DNA from: Sinorhizobium meliloti
Lineage (GTDB): Bacteria; Pseudomonadota; Alphaproteobacteria; Rhizobiales; Rhizobiaceae
Reading direction: 5' to 3'
Length of the DNA stretch: 64,000 nt
Assembly (NCBI RefSeq): GCF_035610345.1
Contig: NZ_CP141213.1
Location: 186,001-250,000, forward strand
Shown here: positions 32,342 to 41,359 of the stretch, piece by piece
Layout: each line of letters starts with the position of its first letter
How positions within the stretch are numbered: position 1 is the first letter of the stretch
Program-made: the position numbers and the translations under genes
The notes under the pieces: generated by a model
What the model was told of the DNA's origin: nothing
What the model saw: the letters and a program-made list of their open reading frames with translations, nothing else
The model's database searches: none

Positions 32342-33193
32342 ATGAAACTCCGGACGTCCCCGATCCTGGTGGAAGGGCCCATGCCGCTGATGGCTCCGGC
32401 GGTGATCTTCCTTGCGCTCTTCTTTCTCGTTCCGCTTGGCTACGTGGTCTGGATGAGCGTGTCGCAGCCCGTGATCGGATTGCAGAATTTTGGCCGGCTG
32501 CTGAATTCCAGTCTGTTCGCCTCGGTCCTCTACAACACGTTCAAGACGGCGCTCCTGGTGACGCTGCTGAGCCTTCTCTTCGCCTATCCGCTCGCCTATG
32601 CCGCGGCGAACGGCTCGAAGCGCTTTGCGACTTTCCTGTTGACGGTCGTCGCCCTCTCGTTCTGGACCAGCTATCTGGTGCGCACCTATGCCTGGATGGT
32701 CATCCTCGGCAATCAGGGGCCGGTGACGGCGCTCCTCACGTGGTTCGGTTGGGACCCCGCGCCGAAGATCCTGTTCACCACCTTCAGCGCCACGCTCGCC
32801 ATGACCCACGCCCTTATTCCCTTCATGACCATGTCGCTCTTCGCCGTGATGAAACGGATCGACCCGCTCTATGTCCGCGCTGCGGAAAACCTCGGCGCGC
32901 ACCCGCTTCGCGCCTTCGTCTCCGTCTATCTGCCGTTGAGCGCGCCCGGCATCGTCAACGGCTGCACCCTGGTCTTCATCACCTGCCTCGGCTTCTACGT
33001 CATGCCCGTCCTGCTCGGGAGCCCACGCGACCAGATGATCGCCGGCATCATCGGAGACCAGATCGAGCAGACCCTCGACTTCGGCCTCGGCTCGGCGATT
33101 TCGATCGTGCTGTTGGCGCTGACGCTCGCGGTCTATGCGCTCTACAACCGCTTCTTCGGTCTCGACCGCCTTTGGGCAGGAGGTGACCGATGA
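32342..33193 (+). CDS. ABC transporter permease, PotB type
   Basis: A 283-residue inner-membrane permease with six predicted helices and the cytoplasmic EAA loop (VRAAENLGAHPLRAFVSVYLPLSAPG, near residues 180-205) that contacts the ATPase. AAAGGAG lies before the ATG. Its stop overlaps the start of the second permease (ATGA), as usual for Pot-type pairs. It imports the ligand delivered by the upstream binding protein. Confidence 0.9.
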   Translation: MKLRTSPILVEGPMPLMAPAVIFLALFFLVPLGYVVWMSVSQPVIGLQNFGRLLNSSLFASVLYNTFKTALLVTLLSLLFAYPLAYAAANGSKRFATFLLTVVALSFWTSYLVRTYAWMVILGNQGPVTALLTWFGWDPAPKILFTTFSATLAMTHALIPFMTMSLFAVMKRIDPLYVRAAENLGAHPLRAFVSVYLPLSAPGIVNGCTLVFITCLGFYVMPVLLGSPRDQMIAGIIGDQIEQTLDFGLGSAISIVLLALTLAVYALYNRFFGLDRLWAGGDR

Positions 33194-34020
33194 GCCTCTG
33201 GGTCCGTTCTCTGGCAATTCTGATCGCCGCCTTCGTCGCGGCGCCGATGTTCATCGTCATTCCGATGTCCTTCAGCTCGGCGGCATCGCTCGCCTTCCCG
33301 CCGCCCGGCTATACGCTTCAGAACTACGTCAACTTCTTCTCCGACCCGAACTGGACGCAGCCGCTGACCAACAGCCTACTGATCGGCCTCGGCACGGTCT
33401 GCGTGACCATGCTCGTCGCCGTTCCGGCCTCTTTCGCCCTGGTGCGGCACGTGTTCATGGGGCGCACGGTCTTCAACCTTCTGATCATGCTGCCGATGAT
33501 CGTGCCCACCATCGTCATGGCGCTCGGCTACTACATCTATTTCGGGCAGCTCCGGCTGGTTCAGAGCTATCTCGGCGTGATCCTCGCCCATAGCTGCATC
33601 GCCCTGCCGATGTCGACGCTGATCCTGACGGCGGCGCTCAAGGGCTTCGACCGCTCGGTGGAACGCGCCGCGATGAATCTGGGGGCTTCGCCGCTCAGGA
33701 CCTTTCGGCTTATCACCTTTCCGATCCTGCGGCCGGCCTTCACCGTCGCCGGGCTCTTCGCCTTCATCGCATCCTTCGATGAGGCCGTCATCGCCCTTTT
33801 CATCTCCGGCCGCGACAAGGCGACCTTGCCGCGCCAGATGTTCAACGCCGTTCGCCAGGAGGCGGATCCGACAATTTCGGCCGCCTCGTCCTTCCTGTTC
33901 CTGCTCGTTCTCGCCGGCGTCTGCATCTGGCTTGCGCCGCAACTCGTGCGCCGCCGCACCCGCGTGCTGGACCAGACGGACGGCAACGGCGCCGCCGAGC
34001 CGGCAGCCGCAGCATCCTGA
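33190..34020 (+). CDS. ABC transporter permease, PotC type
   Basis: A 276-residue permease with six predicted membrane helices and an EAA loop (ERAAMNLGASPLRTFRLITFPILRP near residue 155). Pairs with the PotB-type subunit it overlaps by four bases. The C-terminus is an Ala/Glu/Arg-rich cytoplasmic tail. The ATPase gene follows after 15 bases. Confidence 0.9.
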   Translation: MSLWVRSLAILIAAFVAAPMFIVIPMSFSSAASLAFPPPGYTLQNYVNFFSDPNWTQPLTNSLLIGLGTVCVTMLVAVPASFALVRHVFMGRTVFNLLIMLPMIVPTIVMALGYYIYFGQLRLVQSYLGVILAHSCIALPMSTLILTAALKGFDRSVERAAMNLGASPLRTFRLITFPILRPAFTVAGLFAFIASFDEAVIALFISGRDKATLPRQMFNAVRQEADPTISAASSFLFLLVLAGVCIWLAPQLVRRRTRVLDQTDGNGAAEPAAAAS

Positions 34021-34035
34021 TTTTGGAGCAAAGCC

Positions 34036-35085
34036 ATGAATGCCCGTTCCCTCACCCTTCGCAATGTTACCAAGTCCTATGACGGCAGGCATATGGCTGC
34101 CGACGACGTTTCGCTCGACATCAAGGCCGGCGAGTTCGTCTCCTTCCTCGGCCCGTCCGGCTCCGGCAAGACGACGACGCTGATGATGATCGCCGGTTTC
34201 CAGCGTCCGACCAGCGGCGAGATCCGGCTCGGCGAGCGCGCGATCGACAACCTGCCGCCGCACAGGCGCAATATCGGCATGGTGTTCCAGAACTATGCGC
34301 TCTTCCCGCACATGACGGTCGCCGACAATGTGGGCTTCCCCCTGCGCATGCGCGGCGTCGCCAAGCAAGACAAGGAGCGCCGTTCCCGCGAGGCATTGGC
34401 CAAGGTCGGGCTTCAGGGTTTCGAAATGCGCGTGCCCTCCGAGCTCTCCGGCGGCCAACAGCAGCGCGTGGCGCTTGCCCGTGCTCTCGTCTTCGAACCG
34501 GACATCATTCTGCTCGACGAGCCGCTCGGCGCGCTCGACAAGGCATTGCGCGAACATATGCAGGTGGAATTGAAGCGAATCCACAAGGACCTCGGCGTCA
34601 CCATGGTCTACGTCACCCACGACCAGTCGGAGGCCATGACCATGTCAGACCGGATCGCCGTCTTCAATCAGGGGCGGATCGAACAGGTCGGCACGCCGAA
34701 CGAGATCTACCGCGCGCCGAAGACCCGCTTCGTCGCATCCTTCATCGGTGACAGCAACCTCATCGAGGGGTCGTCGCTCGGCGACGGAAGATTCGACACG
34801 CCGGTCGGCATTGTCGAGGCGCGGAGCAGGCAAGCGGAGCGCAACCGGCGGGCCGATCTGCTGCTCAGACCTGAAATGATCCGCATCGCCGAAACCTCCC
34901 AGGGCGGACGTCAGCCGCTGAAGATCGACAGTACGATCAACTACGGCGACAACCTGCTCGTCATCGGAAAGCTCGGCACGCAGCCAATCCGCATGCGGGT
35001 CCCCGGCGCCGATGCGCGCAGGATCGAGGGCATTTCCGAATGCCACGTGACCTGGCGCGCCGAAGATGTCCACGTCATCGCCTGA
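34036..35085 (+). CDS. ABC transporter ATPase, PotA type
   Basis: A 349-residue ATPase: Walker [10 protein letters not shown] near residue 40, Q-loop [14 protein letters not shown], signature [15 protein letters not shown], Walker [14 protein letters not shown]-loop [11 protein letters not shown], and a C-terminal TOBE/regulatory domain from about 240. GCAAAGCC precedes the ATG; a weak ribosome site. The aminotransferase gene starts 31 bases after its stop. Energises the Pot-type importer of this operon. Confidence 0.92.
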   Translation: MNARSLTLRNVTKSYDGRHMAADDVSLDIKAGEFVSFLGPSGSGKTTTLMMIAGFQRPTSGEIRLGERAIDNLPPHRRNIGMVFQNYALFPHMTVADNVGFPLRMRGVAKQDKERRSREALAKVGLQGFEMRVPSELSGGQQQRVALARALVFEPDIILLDEPLGALDKALREHMQVELKRIHKDLGVTMVYVTHDQSEAMTMSDRIAVFNQGRIEQVGTPNEIYRAPKTRFVASFIGDSNLIEGSSLGDGRFDTPVGIVEARSRQAERNRRADLLLRPEMIRIAETSQGGRQPLKIDSTINYGDNLLVIGKLGTQPIRMRVPGADARRIEGISECHVTWRAEDVHVIA

Positions 35086-35116
35086 TCCGAACTCCGGTTG
35101 CCCGATGGAGCCGCTT

Positions 35117-36502
35117 ATGAACGACCGTCCGAATTCCCTCCACGCTCTCGACAAGCAGAGCCTCGTCCACCCCTACACGAACCTGGCCGTGCATCAGGAA
35201 ACCGGGCCGCACGTGATCACCGGCGGCGACGGCATCTATGTCGTCGACGACGAAGGAAGACGCTACATCGAGGGATTGGCGGGCCTGTTCTGCGCCGGTC
35301 TCGGCTTCAGCGAGCAGCGCCTCGTGGAGGCCGCGACGCGACAGCTCAAGACGATGCCCTTCTATCACTCCTTCGCGCACAAATCGACGGAGCCGGGCAT
35401 CAGGCTGGCGGAGAAGCTCCTGGCGATCGCGCCGGTCCCGATGTCGAAGGTGTTCTTCGCCGGCTCCGGGTCGGAAGCGAACGACACGGCGATCAAGCTC
35501 ATCTGGTACTACAACAACGCTCTGGGGCGTCCCGGGAAGAAGAAGATCATCTCGCGCCGCAAGGCCTATCACGGCGTCACCGTCGCAACCGCGAGCCTCA
35601 CCGGTCTGCCGTTCAATCACCGCGATTTCGACCTGCCGATCGCCAACATTCTCCATACCGATTGCCCGCACTACTGGCGCTTCGCCGAGATCGGGGAGAC
35701 GGAGGAAGACTTCGCCACGCGCATGGCCGACAACCTCGAAGCGATGATCCTCGAAGAGGGTCCGGAAACGATCGCCGCCTTCTTCGCCGAGCCCGTCATG
35801 GTCTCGGGCGGCGTCATCACCCCGCCGAAAGGCTATTTCGAAAAGGTCCAGGCGGTCCTCCGCAAATACGATATCCTGCTCGTCGCCGACGAGGTGATCT
35901 GCGGCTTTGGCCGTACGGGCAACATGTTCGGCTCAGAAACCTACGGGCTCAAGCCGGACATGATCAGCTGCGCCAAGCAGCTGTCGGCGGCCTATATGCC
36001 GATCTCCGCCCTGATGATCAACGAGACGATCGCGGACGCACTGGTGGACCAGAGCCGGAAGATCGGCACCTTCTCGCACGGTTTCACCTATGGCGGCCAT
36101 CCGGTTGCAGCCGCCGTGGCGCTGGAAGCGCTGACGATCTACGAGGAGATCGACATCGTCGGCCATGTGCGCTCCGTCGCCCCCGCCTTCCAGGAACGTG
36201 TGCGTAAGCTCGGCGAGCACCCGCTGATCGGAGAAGCGCGCGGCGTCGGTCTCGTTGCCGGTCTCGAATTCGTCAAGGACAAAGCGACCAAGGAGAATTT
36301 TGCGCCCGCCCTGCAGGTGGCAAACCTGGCCGGCAAGTTTGCGACCGCCCGCGGCGTCCTGACACGCGGCCTCGGCGACATGGTGAGCCTCTGCCCCGCG
36401 ATGATCATCGATGACGAGCAGATCGACGACCTGATGACGCGCATGGGGCTGGCGCTTGACGATACGCTGGCCTGGGCACGCGCCGAGGGACATGTCGCCT
36501 GA
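35117..36502 (+). CDS. Class III omega-aminotransferase
   Basis: A 461-residue PLP-dependent aminotransferase of the omega-amino acid/diamine group (beta-alanine, putrescine or taurine:pyruvate type). GSGSEANDTAIKL is the phosphate region, VADEVICGFGRTG carries the PLP-binding Asp, and the Schiff-base Lys lies in ISCAKQLSAAY near 290. I choose the ATG at 35117 because GGAG lies six bases before it; an ATG at 35105 is possible. With the next gene it would convert an imported primary amine to an aldehyde, then to an acid. No lyase or racemase motif suggests another role. Confidence 0.88.
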   Translation: MNDRPNSLHALDKQSLVHPYTNLAVHQETGPHVITGGDGIYVVDDEGRRYIEGLAGLFCAGLGFSEQRLVEAATRQLKTMPFYHSFAHKSTEPGIRLAEKLLAIAPVPMSKVFFAGSGSEANDTAIKLIWYYNNALGRPGKKKIISRRKAYHGVTVATASLTGLPFNHRDFDLPIANILHTDCPHYWRFAEIGETEEDFATRMADNLEAMILEEGPETIAAFFAEPVMVSGGVITPPKGYFEKVQAVLRKYDILLVADEVICGFGRTGNMFGSETYGLKPDMISCAKQLSAAYMPISALMINETIADALVDQSRKIGTFSHGFTYGGHPVAAAVALEALTIYEEIDIVGHVRSVAPAFQERVRKLGEHPLIGEARGVGLVAGLEFVKDKATKENFAPALQVANLAGKFATARGVLTRGLGDMVSLCPAMIIDDEQIDDLMTRMGLALDDTLAWARAEGHVA

Positions 36503-36511
36503 GGGAAGATC

Positions 36512-37975
36512 ATGAATCCGGAAACCACTGCAATCCCCTATGAGCGCCTCGGCATGCTGATCGATGGCCGCTGGATCTACGACACGAAGCGGAGCACCGA
36601 CGTGGTGGATCCCGCCACGGGCCAGCCGGTTGCTCAGCTGCCTTTTGCGACCGATGGCGAGATCGCCGAAGCCGTCGCCTCCTCGCAACGCGCATTCGAG
36701 AGCTGGAAGGAACGCTCCCCGCTCGAGCGGGGCCAGATCCTGCGCCGCTTCGCAGACCTCGCCCGCAAGCATGCCGACGAGATCGCCCGCAACATGACGC
36801 GCGACCAGGGCAAGCCGCTCGGCGAGGCGATCGGCGAAGTCCGTTTCGCCGCCGACCATGCCGATTGGCACGCAGAGGAAGCGCGCCGCATCTACGGGCG
36901 GGTCATTCCCGCGCGCGATCCGCGCGTACAGCAGATGGTCCTTCGCGAACCGGTGGGGGTCTGTATCGCCTTCACCCCTTGGAATTTCCCCTTCAGCCAG
37001 GCGCTGCGCAAGGTGGTGTCGGCGCTTGCAAGCGGCTGCACCGTGATCCTCAAGGGACCTGGAGAATCCCCCTCCTCTACGGTCGCGATCGGCCGGCTGA
37101 TGCAGGAGGCCGGACTGCCGGACGGCTGTCTCAACATTCTCTGGGGCGACCCGGCCCACCTGTCGGAGACGCTGCTGGCGGCGCCGGAAGTCAGAAAGAT
37201 CTCCTTCACGGGTTCGGTCGAGGTCGGGAAGCATCTCGCGAGCCTTGCGGGCAGGTACATGAAGCGGTCCACGATGGAGCTCGGGGGTCATGCACCGGTG
37301 ATCGTCTTCGACGACGCCGACATCGATGCGGCAGCCGACGCGCTTGCCGGCCAGAAGGTGCGTAATGCCGGCCAGGTCTGCATCTCTCCGACACGGTTTT
37401 ACGTGCAGGCGAAAGGGCACGACCGTTTCCTGGCACGCTTTGCCGAGAAGATCGCTTCGACAAGGGTCGGCAACGGTTTCGAGGAGAGCGTACAGATGGG
37501 CCCGCTCTGCCACGCCCGACGCGTCGCTGCCATGGAAGGTTTCGTTCAGGACGCGCGCGAGCAGGGTGCCGAGATCGTCACCGGCGGCGAGCGCGTTGGG
37601 AATGCGGGATTTTTCTACGCGCCAACCGTGGTCGCCGGCGGCACCGACGAACTGCGCCTGATGAAGGAGGAGCCCTTCGGACCGATCGCCGTCGTGACGC
37701 CCTTCGGCGAGTTCGACGAGGTGATCCGTCGCGCCAACGGCCTGCCCTTCGGTCTTGCGTCCTATGTGTTCACCGGCTCGAGCAGCCGCGCACGGCATGC
37801 AGCACGCGCCCTTGCAGCCGGAATGGTGAGCATCAACCATTTCGGCCTGGCGCTGCCGGAGACCCCCTTCGGAGGAATCAACGACAGCGGTTACGGCAGC
37901 GAGGGAGGCTTGGAGACTTTCGACGGCTATCTGAATGCGAAGTTCGTCACCCGTTTCGACCAAGTCCCGCAGTGA
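36512..37975 (+). CDS. NAD(P)-dependent aldehyde dehydrogenase (succinate-semialdehyde type)
   Basis: A 487-residue aldehyde dehydrogenase with the catalytic Cys in GQVCISPTRF (near 290), the general-base Glu in MELGGHAPV, the cofactor loop FTGSVEVGKHL and a normal length for the SSADH/GabD branch. Nine bases after the aminotransferase stop, so the two act in sequence: amine to semialdehyde to carboxylic acid. The exact semialdehyde is unknown. Confidence 0.9.
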   Translation: MNPETTAIPYERLGMLIDGRWIYDTKRSTDVVDPATGQPVAQLPFATDGEIAEAVASSQRAFESWKERSPLERGQILRRFADLARKHADEIARNMTRDQGKPLGEAIGEVRFAADHADWHAEEARRIYGRVIPARDPRVQQMVLREPVGVCIAFTPWNFPFSQALRKVVSALASGCTVILKGPGESPSSTVAIGRLMQEAGLPDGCLNILWGDPAHLSETLLAAPEVRKISFTGSVEVGKHLASLAGRYMKRSTMELGGHAPVIVFDDADIDAAADALAGQKVRNAGQVCISPTRFYVQAKGHDRFLARFAEKIASTRVGNGFEESVQMGPLCHARRVAAMEGFVQDAREQGAEIVTGGERVGNAGFFYAPTVVAGGTDELRLMKEEPFGPIAVVTPFGEFDEVIRRANGLPFGLASYVFTGSSSRARHAARALAAGMVSINHFGLALPETPFGGINDSGYGSEGGLETFDGYLNAKFVTRFDQVPQ

Positions 37976-38008
37976 ACCTATCCGACAGACGAAACGAGCG
38001 AGAAGAGC

Positions 38009-38425
38009 ATGTTTGAAGTCATCGATACCGGCGCCGATCCGTCGGATGTTCCGGTCAGCGAAGCGGTTCGCGCCGACGATCTTTTCTGGTCGGTGCACAT
38101 CTCGGAGGACCCGGTCACCGGCGAGCCGGTCTTTGGCGACATCGAAACGCAGGCGCGCCGCACGCTGCAGAATCTGGAAATTGCGATCAAGGCCGCCGGC
38201 GGCTCAGTCGCAAATGTCGTGCAGATGCAGGTGTTCCTCACTGACAGAGCCGACGCTTCCGGCATGAACAGGGTCTATACCGAGTTCTTCAGGGAACCCT
38301 ATCCGGTGCGCGCGGCCGTGGTCGTCAAGGAGCTCATCACCCCGGGCCTGCGCATCGAGGTCCTTGCCCATGCGGGCTCGAGGGTGCTTGATCGCAGCGC
38401 ACGGCCCGAATTCAGCAAGGCGTGA
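38009..38425 (+). CDS. RidA-family imine/enamine deaminase, copy 1
   Basis: A 138-residue Rid-family protein (YjgF/YER057c/UK114). Residues of the RidA active site are kept: Arg in YPVRAAVVV and Glu in LRIEVLAHA. The N-terminal region PVSEAVRADDLFWSVHISED and the GDIETQARRTLQNLEIAIKAAG helix are typical. Known RidA hydrolyses reactive 2-imino acids made by PLP enzymes, which fits the adjacent aminotransferase. It is followed after nine bases by a second, only moderately similar RidA. Confidence 0.88.
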   Translation: MFEVIDTGADPSDVPVSEAVRADDLFWSVHISEDPVTGEPVFGDIETQARRTLQNLEIAIKAAGGSVANVVQMQVFLTDRADASGMNRVYTEFFREPYPVRAAVVVKELITPGLRIEVLAHAGSRVLDRSARPEFSKA

Positions 38426-38434
38426 GAAACACGA

Positions 38435-38815
38435 ATGTTCGAGAAAGTCGAAACCGGAATTGCCGCATCCCGCGCTCCCTTAAGCGGTACCGTGAAGGCG
38501 GGCCGGATCGTGAGATCGGCTCACATAGCAAAGAACCCGGCGACCGGCGAACTCGTCACCGGGGACATCGAGTACCAGGCGCGACAGGTATTCTCCAACC
38601 TCCGGCAGGCGCTTGAAGCCGCCGGAAGCACGCTTGCCGCTGTCGTGCAGATACAGGTCTATCTGGTCGACCGGGCCGATGCCCCGGGCATGAACAAGAT
38701 ATACCGCAAATTCTTCGCGCCTCCCTTTCCCGTGCGGGCGACAGTCGTCACGGAGCTCCTTTCACCCGGCATCCGCCTGGAAATCCTCGCCACTGCGGTC
38801 TGCTCCCCGGATTGA
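38435..38815 (+). CDS. RidA-family imine/enamine deaminase, copy 2
   Basis: A 126-residue Rid-family paralogue of the preceding gene, sharing the frame (GDIEYQARQVFSNLRQALEAAG, FPVRATVV, IRLEILATAV) but differing in the N-terminal strand (APLSGTVKAGRIVRSAHIAK). Arg and Glu of the active site are retained. Last gene of the IclR operon; RidA proteins are trimers, so tandem copies could form a hetero-trimer or serve two different imines. Confidence 0.88.
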   Translation: MFEKVETGIAASRAPLSGTVKAGRIVRSAHIAKNPATGELVTGDIEYQARQVFSNLRQALEAAGSTLAAVVQIQVYLVDRADAPGMNKIYRKFFAPPFPVRATVVTELLSPGIRLEILATAVCSPD

Positions 38816-38957
38816 GCAGTTCAAGCGACAGCCCAAGCCGGCTGCACGCGTGCTGCTGCAACGGAGTCCTTCGCCGCATTTGAGATTCTTGCGACTCGCG
38901 GCCTGGCCGGGCGGGCGGGCCATTCTCAACAAATTTCCGAGAATTCAAGCAGCGCGA

Positions 38958-38999
38958 CTTGACCGGCAGGCGCATGTGGTGCTTACTGGTAATACCAGT
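38958..38999 (+). promoter_or_regulatory. Promoter and TGGT-N3-ACCA-type operator before the FadR-family gene
   Basis: CTTGAC (38958-38963) is an exact rhizobial -35 box; CTTACT begins 18 bases after it. Overlapping the -10 region is ACTGGTAATACCAGT (38985-38999), a perfect 7-1-7 palindrome of the TGGTnnnACCA class typical of FadR-subfamily GntR operators. Its place, 14 bases before the ATG at 39013, indicates autoregulation. Confidence 0.7.
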
Positions 39000-39012
39000 T
39001 GGGACCATTTCC

Positions 39013-39783
39013 ATGAACCCTGTGCTATCCGAAGGCGCCGACGAACTTGCGGGAACGGAAAAGGTGCTCTCCTTCTTCCGGGAGCAGCTGTTGTCCGGTG
39101 CGCTCAAGGTGGGCGACAGGCTGTTGGGCGAGAGGGAGCTTTGCCTCGCTCTCGGCGTATCGCGGCCGGTGCTGAGGGAGGCTTTGCGGTCGCTCGCCAA
39201 TCTGGGCTTCCTCGATATCCGCCATGGCAAGGGCGCCTTCGTGCGCAAGGCCGACGTGGGCGTCTTCGGCGATTTCCTGACGTTCTGCCTCGCCCAGCAG
39301 CCCGACATGCTCGACGACATCATGCAGGCTCGTGTCGCGATCGAATGCCAGGCTATCCGTCTTGCCTGCATCCGCGCGACGGATAGCGACCTCTCACGCA
39401 TCGGCGGCCTGCTGACACAGCTGATGGACACGCTTCACGACGCCGAAGACGGTGGCGCTGCGGACTTCGCCTTTCACATGGCGATCGTCGAGGCCAGCCG
39501 CAGTCCCGCGCTCGTCACGGTTTACCGCTCGATATCCGACCTTCTGAAGCGCAGCCATGTCCAGCGGCGCGCCGAGACGAGCGACGCGCCCGGCATCACC
39601 GACTATCTCGTGGAGGCCCATCGGGAGGTCTTTCTGTCCATTCTCGCGCGCGATCCGGACAAAGCCGACAGGATGCTGCGCGAACATTTCGCCATCGGCG
39701 ACGAGCTTCGGCGCAAAAGCTACATAGCTGCCTTCACCAGGAAGGGCGCGCCGCAAGAAGAGGAAAAAAAAGCAGACAGCTAG
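39013..39783 (+). CDS. FadR-subfamily GntR regulator of the TRAP transporter locus
   Basis: A 256-residue regulator: winged helix at residues 8-80 (LGERELCLALGVSRPVLREALRSL) and an FCD ligand domain with DFAFHMAIVEASRSPAL and VEAHREVFLSIL metal/ligand motifs. I start it at 39013 (after GGGACC), since an upstream extension to 38959 would pass through the -35 box and operator. It lies 23 bases before the dctP-like gene on the same strand, so regulator and transporter are probably one unit under the palindrome. Confidence 0.85.
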   Translation: MNPVLSEGADELAGTEKVLSFFREQLLSGALKVGDRLLGERELCLALGVSRPVLREALRSLANLGFLDIRHGKGAFVRKADVGVFGDFLTFCLAQQPDMLDDIMQARVAIECQAIRLACIRATDSDLSRIGGLLTQLMDTLHDAEDGGAADFAFHMAIVEASRSPALVTVYRSISDLLKRSHVQRRAETSDAPGITDYLVEAHREVFLSILARDPDKADRMLREHFAIGDELRRKSYIAAFTRKGAPQEEEKKADS

Positions 39784-39806
39784 TTTTATCCAGGGAGGAG
39801 GAGAGC

Positions 39807-40799
39807 ATGCTGAACTTTCTGAAACATGGCCGGATGGCCGGCGCCGTGCTGGGAGCCGCATTGTTTGCCGGAGCCGCTTCCGCAACCGAATTGCGCTATG
39901 CGCATGTGGGCGCAGAGGGGGACATCCAAACGGTCTATGCGGCACAGGCAGCGGAGGGCATCGCGGCCGCGACCGGCGGCGAAATCACCGTCACAGTCTA
40001 TCCCGCCAGCCAGCTCGGCGGGGTTGCGGAAATGGTGGACGGCGTGCGCATGGGTTCGATCTCCATGGGCCATCATGATTTCGCTTCCCTCGCACGACTG
40101 GTGCCTGAGGTCGCCGTCTTCAACGCGCCTTTCATCTACCGCGACGGCGCCCATGCGCTCGCTGCGACGGACCCGCAGTCGTCGCCCGCCCTCCAGGCGA
40201 TCAACGAAAAGCTCATCGCACAGGGCGTGCGGATCATCGGGCGCATCTATCGCGGCGACCGCCACATCTCCTCCAACTTCCCGGTAAAGACCCCGGCGGA
40301 CCTTGCCGGCAAGCCTTTCCGAGCGGTCCCGCTGGAGCTATGGGTTTCCATGGTCAAGGGCTTCGGCGCCATTCCCACCCCGGTCGAGGTTGCCGAACTC
40401 CCGACAGCGCTGATGACGGGCGTGGTCGTCGGCCAGGAAAACCCGCTCACCATGATCGCCTCCAACAATCTCAACGAGGTGCAATCGCATCTGTCGATGA
40501 CGGGTCACATGCGCGCCGTGCTCGCCGTCTTCATCAATGAGGACGTCTGGCAGGGATTGAGCGAAGAGCAGCGGACGGCTCTGACGAAAGTCCTCGACGA
40601 GGAGGCTCGAAAATCGCTAAAGATGGCGACCGAATCCGAGGCCGATCTGGTGAAGGAACTCAAGGGCCGCGGCATGACCGTCATCACCGAGGCCGAAGGG
40701 CTCGACGTCGCGGCATTCCGTGAAAAGGTCAGCGCCCAGATCCGGCAGGACTTCCCGAATTTCGCACCGCTCATCGAGCAGATCGAAGCGGTGAAGTAA
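39807..40799 (+). CDS. TRAP transporter solute-binding protein (DctP family)
   Basis: A 330-residue periplasmic binding protein with a Sec signal (residues 1-26, ending AASATEL). Family landmarks: QLGGVAEMVDGVRMGSISMG, the ligand-carboxylate arginine region around KPFRAVPLELWVSMVKGFGA, and PTALMTGVVVGQENPLTMI. GGGAGGAGGAGAGC before the ATG is a strong ribosome site. Ligands of the family are mostly organic and sugar acids; the adjacent RpiB-like isomerase suggests a sugar acid or tetrose/pentose-related compound (inference). Confidence 0.9.
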   Translation: MLNFLKHGRMAGAVLGAALFAGAASATELRYAHVGAEGDIQTVYAAQAAEGIAAATGGEITVTVYPASQLGGVAEMVDGVRMGSISMGHHDFASLARLVPEVAVFNAPFIYRDGAHALAATDPQSSPALQAINEKLIAQGVRIIGRIYRGDRHISSNFPVKTPADLAGKPFRAVPLELWVSMVKGFGAIPTPVEVAELPTALMTGVVVGQENPLTMIASNNLNEVQSHLSMTGHMRAVLAVFINEDVWQGLSEEQRTALTKVLDEEARKSLKMATESEADLVKELKGRGMTVITEAEGLDVAAFREKVSAQIRQDFPNFAPLIEQIEAVK

Positions 40800-40808
40800 A
40801 CCGAACAG

Positions 40809-40843
40809 CTGCAGGGGCAAGCCACTGTCCCTTGTCCCAGCAG
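40809..40843 (+). terminator. Intercistronic hairpin with T-run after dctP-like gene
   Basis: CTGC-A-GGGGCAAG (40809-40821) pairs with CTTGTCCC-A-GCAG (40831-40843): 12 pairs with one A-A mismatch and one G-T pair, a nine-base loop, and a run of six Ts at 40852-40857. It begins nine bases after the dctP-like stop. Likely a partial terminator or stability element that keeps binding-protein levels above the permeases. Confidence 0.7.
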
Positions 40844-40880
40844 CGCCTGTATTTTTTCAGCCAGAATGGGAGGGGAGAAG

Positions 40881-41348
40881 ATGCGTCTGCCCGAACGTGT
40901 CCTGACGATTGTCGTGGTTGCCGTGATGGCGGGGCTGGTCATCGTTCCGACGGCTCAAGTCGTCATGCGCAGCGTCTTCGGCCTGCCTTTCATCGGTGCG
41001 GAGGAACTGACCCGCTTCCTGCTCATCTGCCTGGTGTTCCTCGCCTATCCACTCGTGGTCGGGCATGGCGAAAATATCGTCATGGGCGAGTTCAAGGCGG
41101 CAATGTCGAGGAGGGCGCGCGCGATCGTGAATGTCGCGATCTCGGCCTGCGCGATCGGCGTCACGGGGTTCATCGGCTGGGTCACGGCCATGAACATCAC
41201 CCGGAACCTGACCAACGCCACGCCGACCCTCGGCATCCCGTTCTGGATATTTCTGGGCGCCACGCTCTTCGGTTTCGCGGGTGCGGCGCTCGTCCATCTT
41301 CTGCATCTGCGCAAGCCGCCGCAGGCGGATAAGAACGTCGCAGTCTGA
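40881..41348 (+). CDS. TRAP transporter small permease (DctQ family)
   Basis: A 155-residue membrane protein with four predicted helices (7-27, 45-62, 85-106, 125-147), the usual DctQ layout. GGGAGGGGAG lies just before the ATG at 40881; an in-frame ATG at 40866 overlaps that ribosome site and is less likely. The sequence GAEELTRFLLICLVFLAYPLV is characteristic. Works with the DctM-like permease 11 bases downstream. Confidence 0.88.
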   Translation: MRLPERVLTIVVVAVMAGLVIVPTAQVVMRSVFGLPFIGAEELTRFLLICLVFLAYPLVVGHGENIVMGEFKAAMSRRARAIVNVAISACAIGVTGFIGWVTAMNITRNLTNATPTLGIPFWIFLGATLFGFAGAALVHLLHLRKPPQADKNVAV

Positions 41349-41359
41349 AAGGTTGGTTC

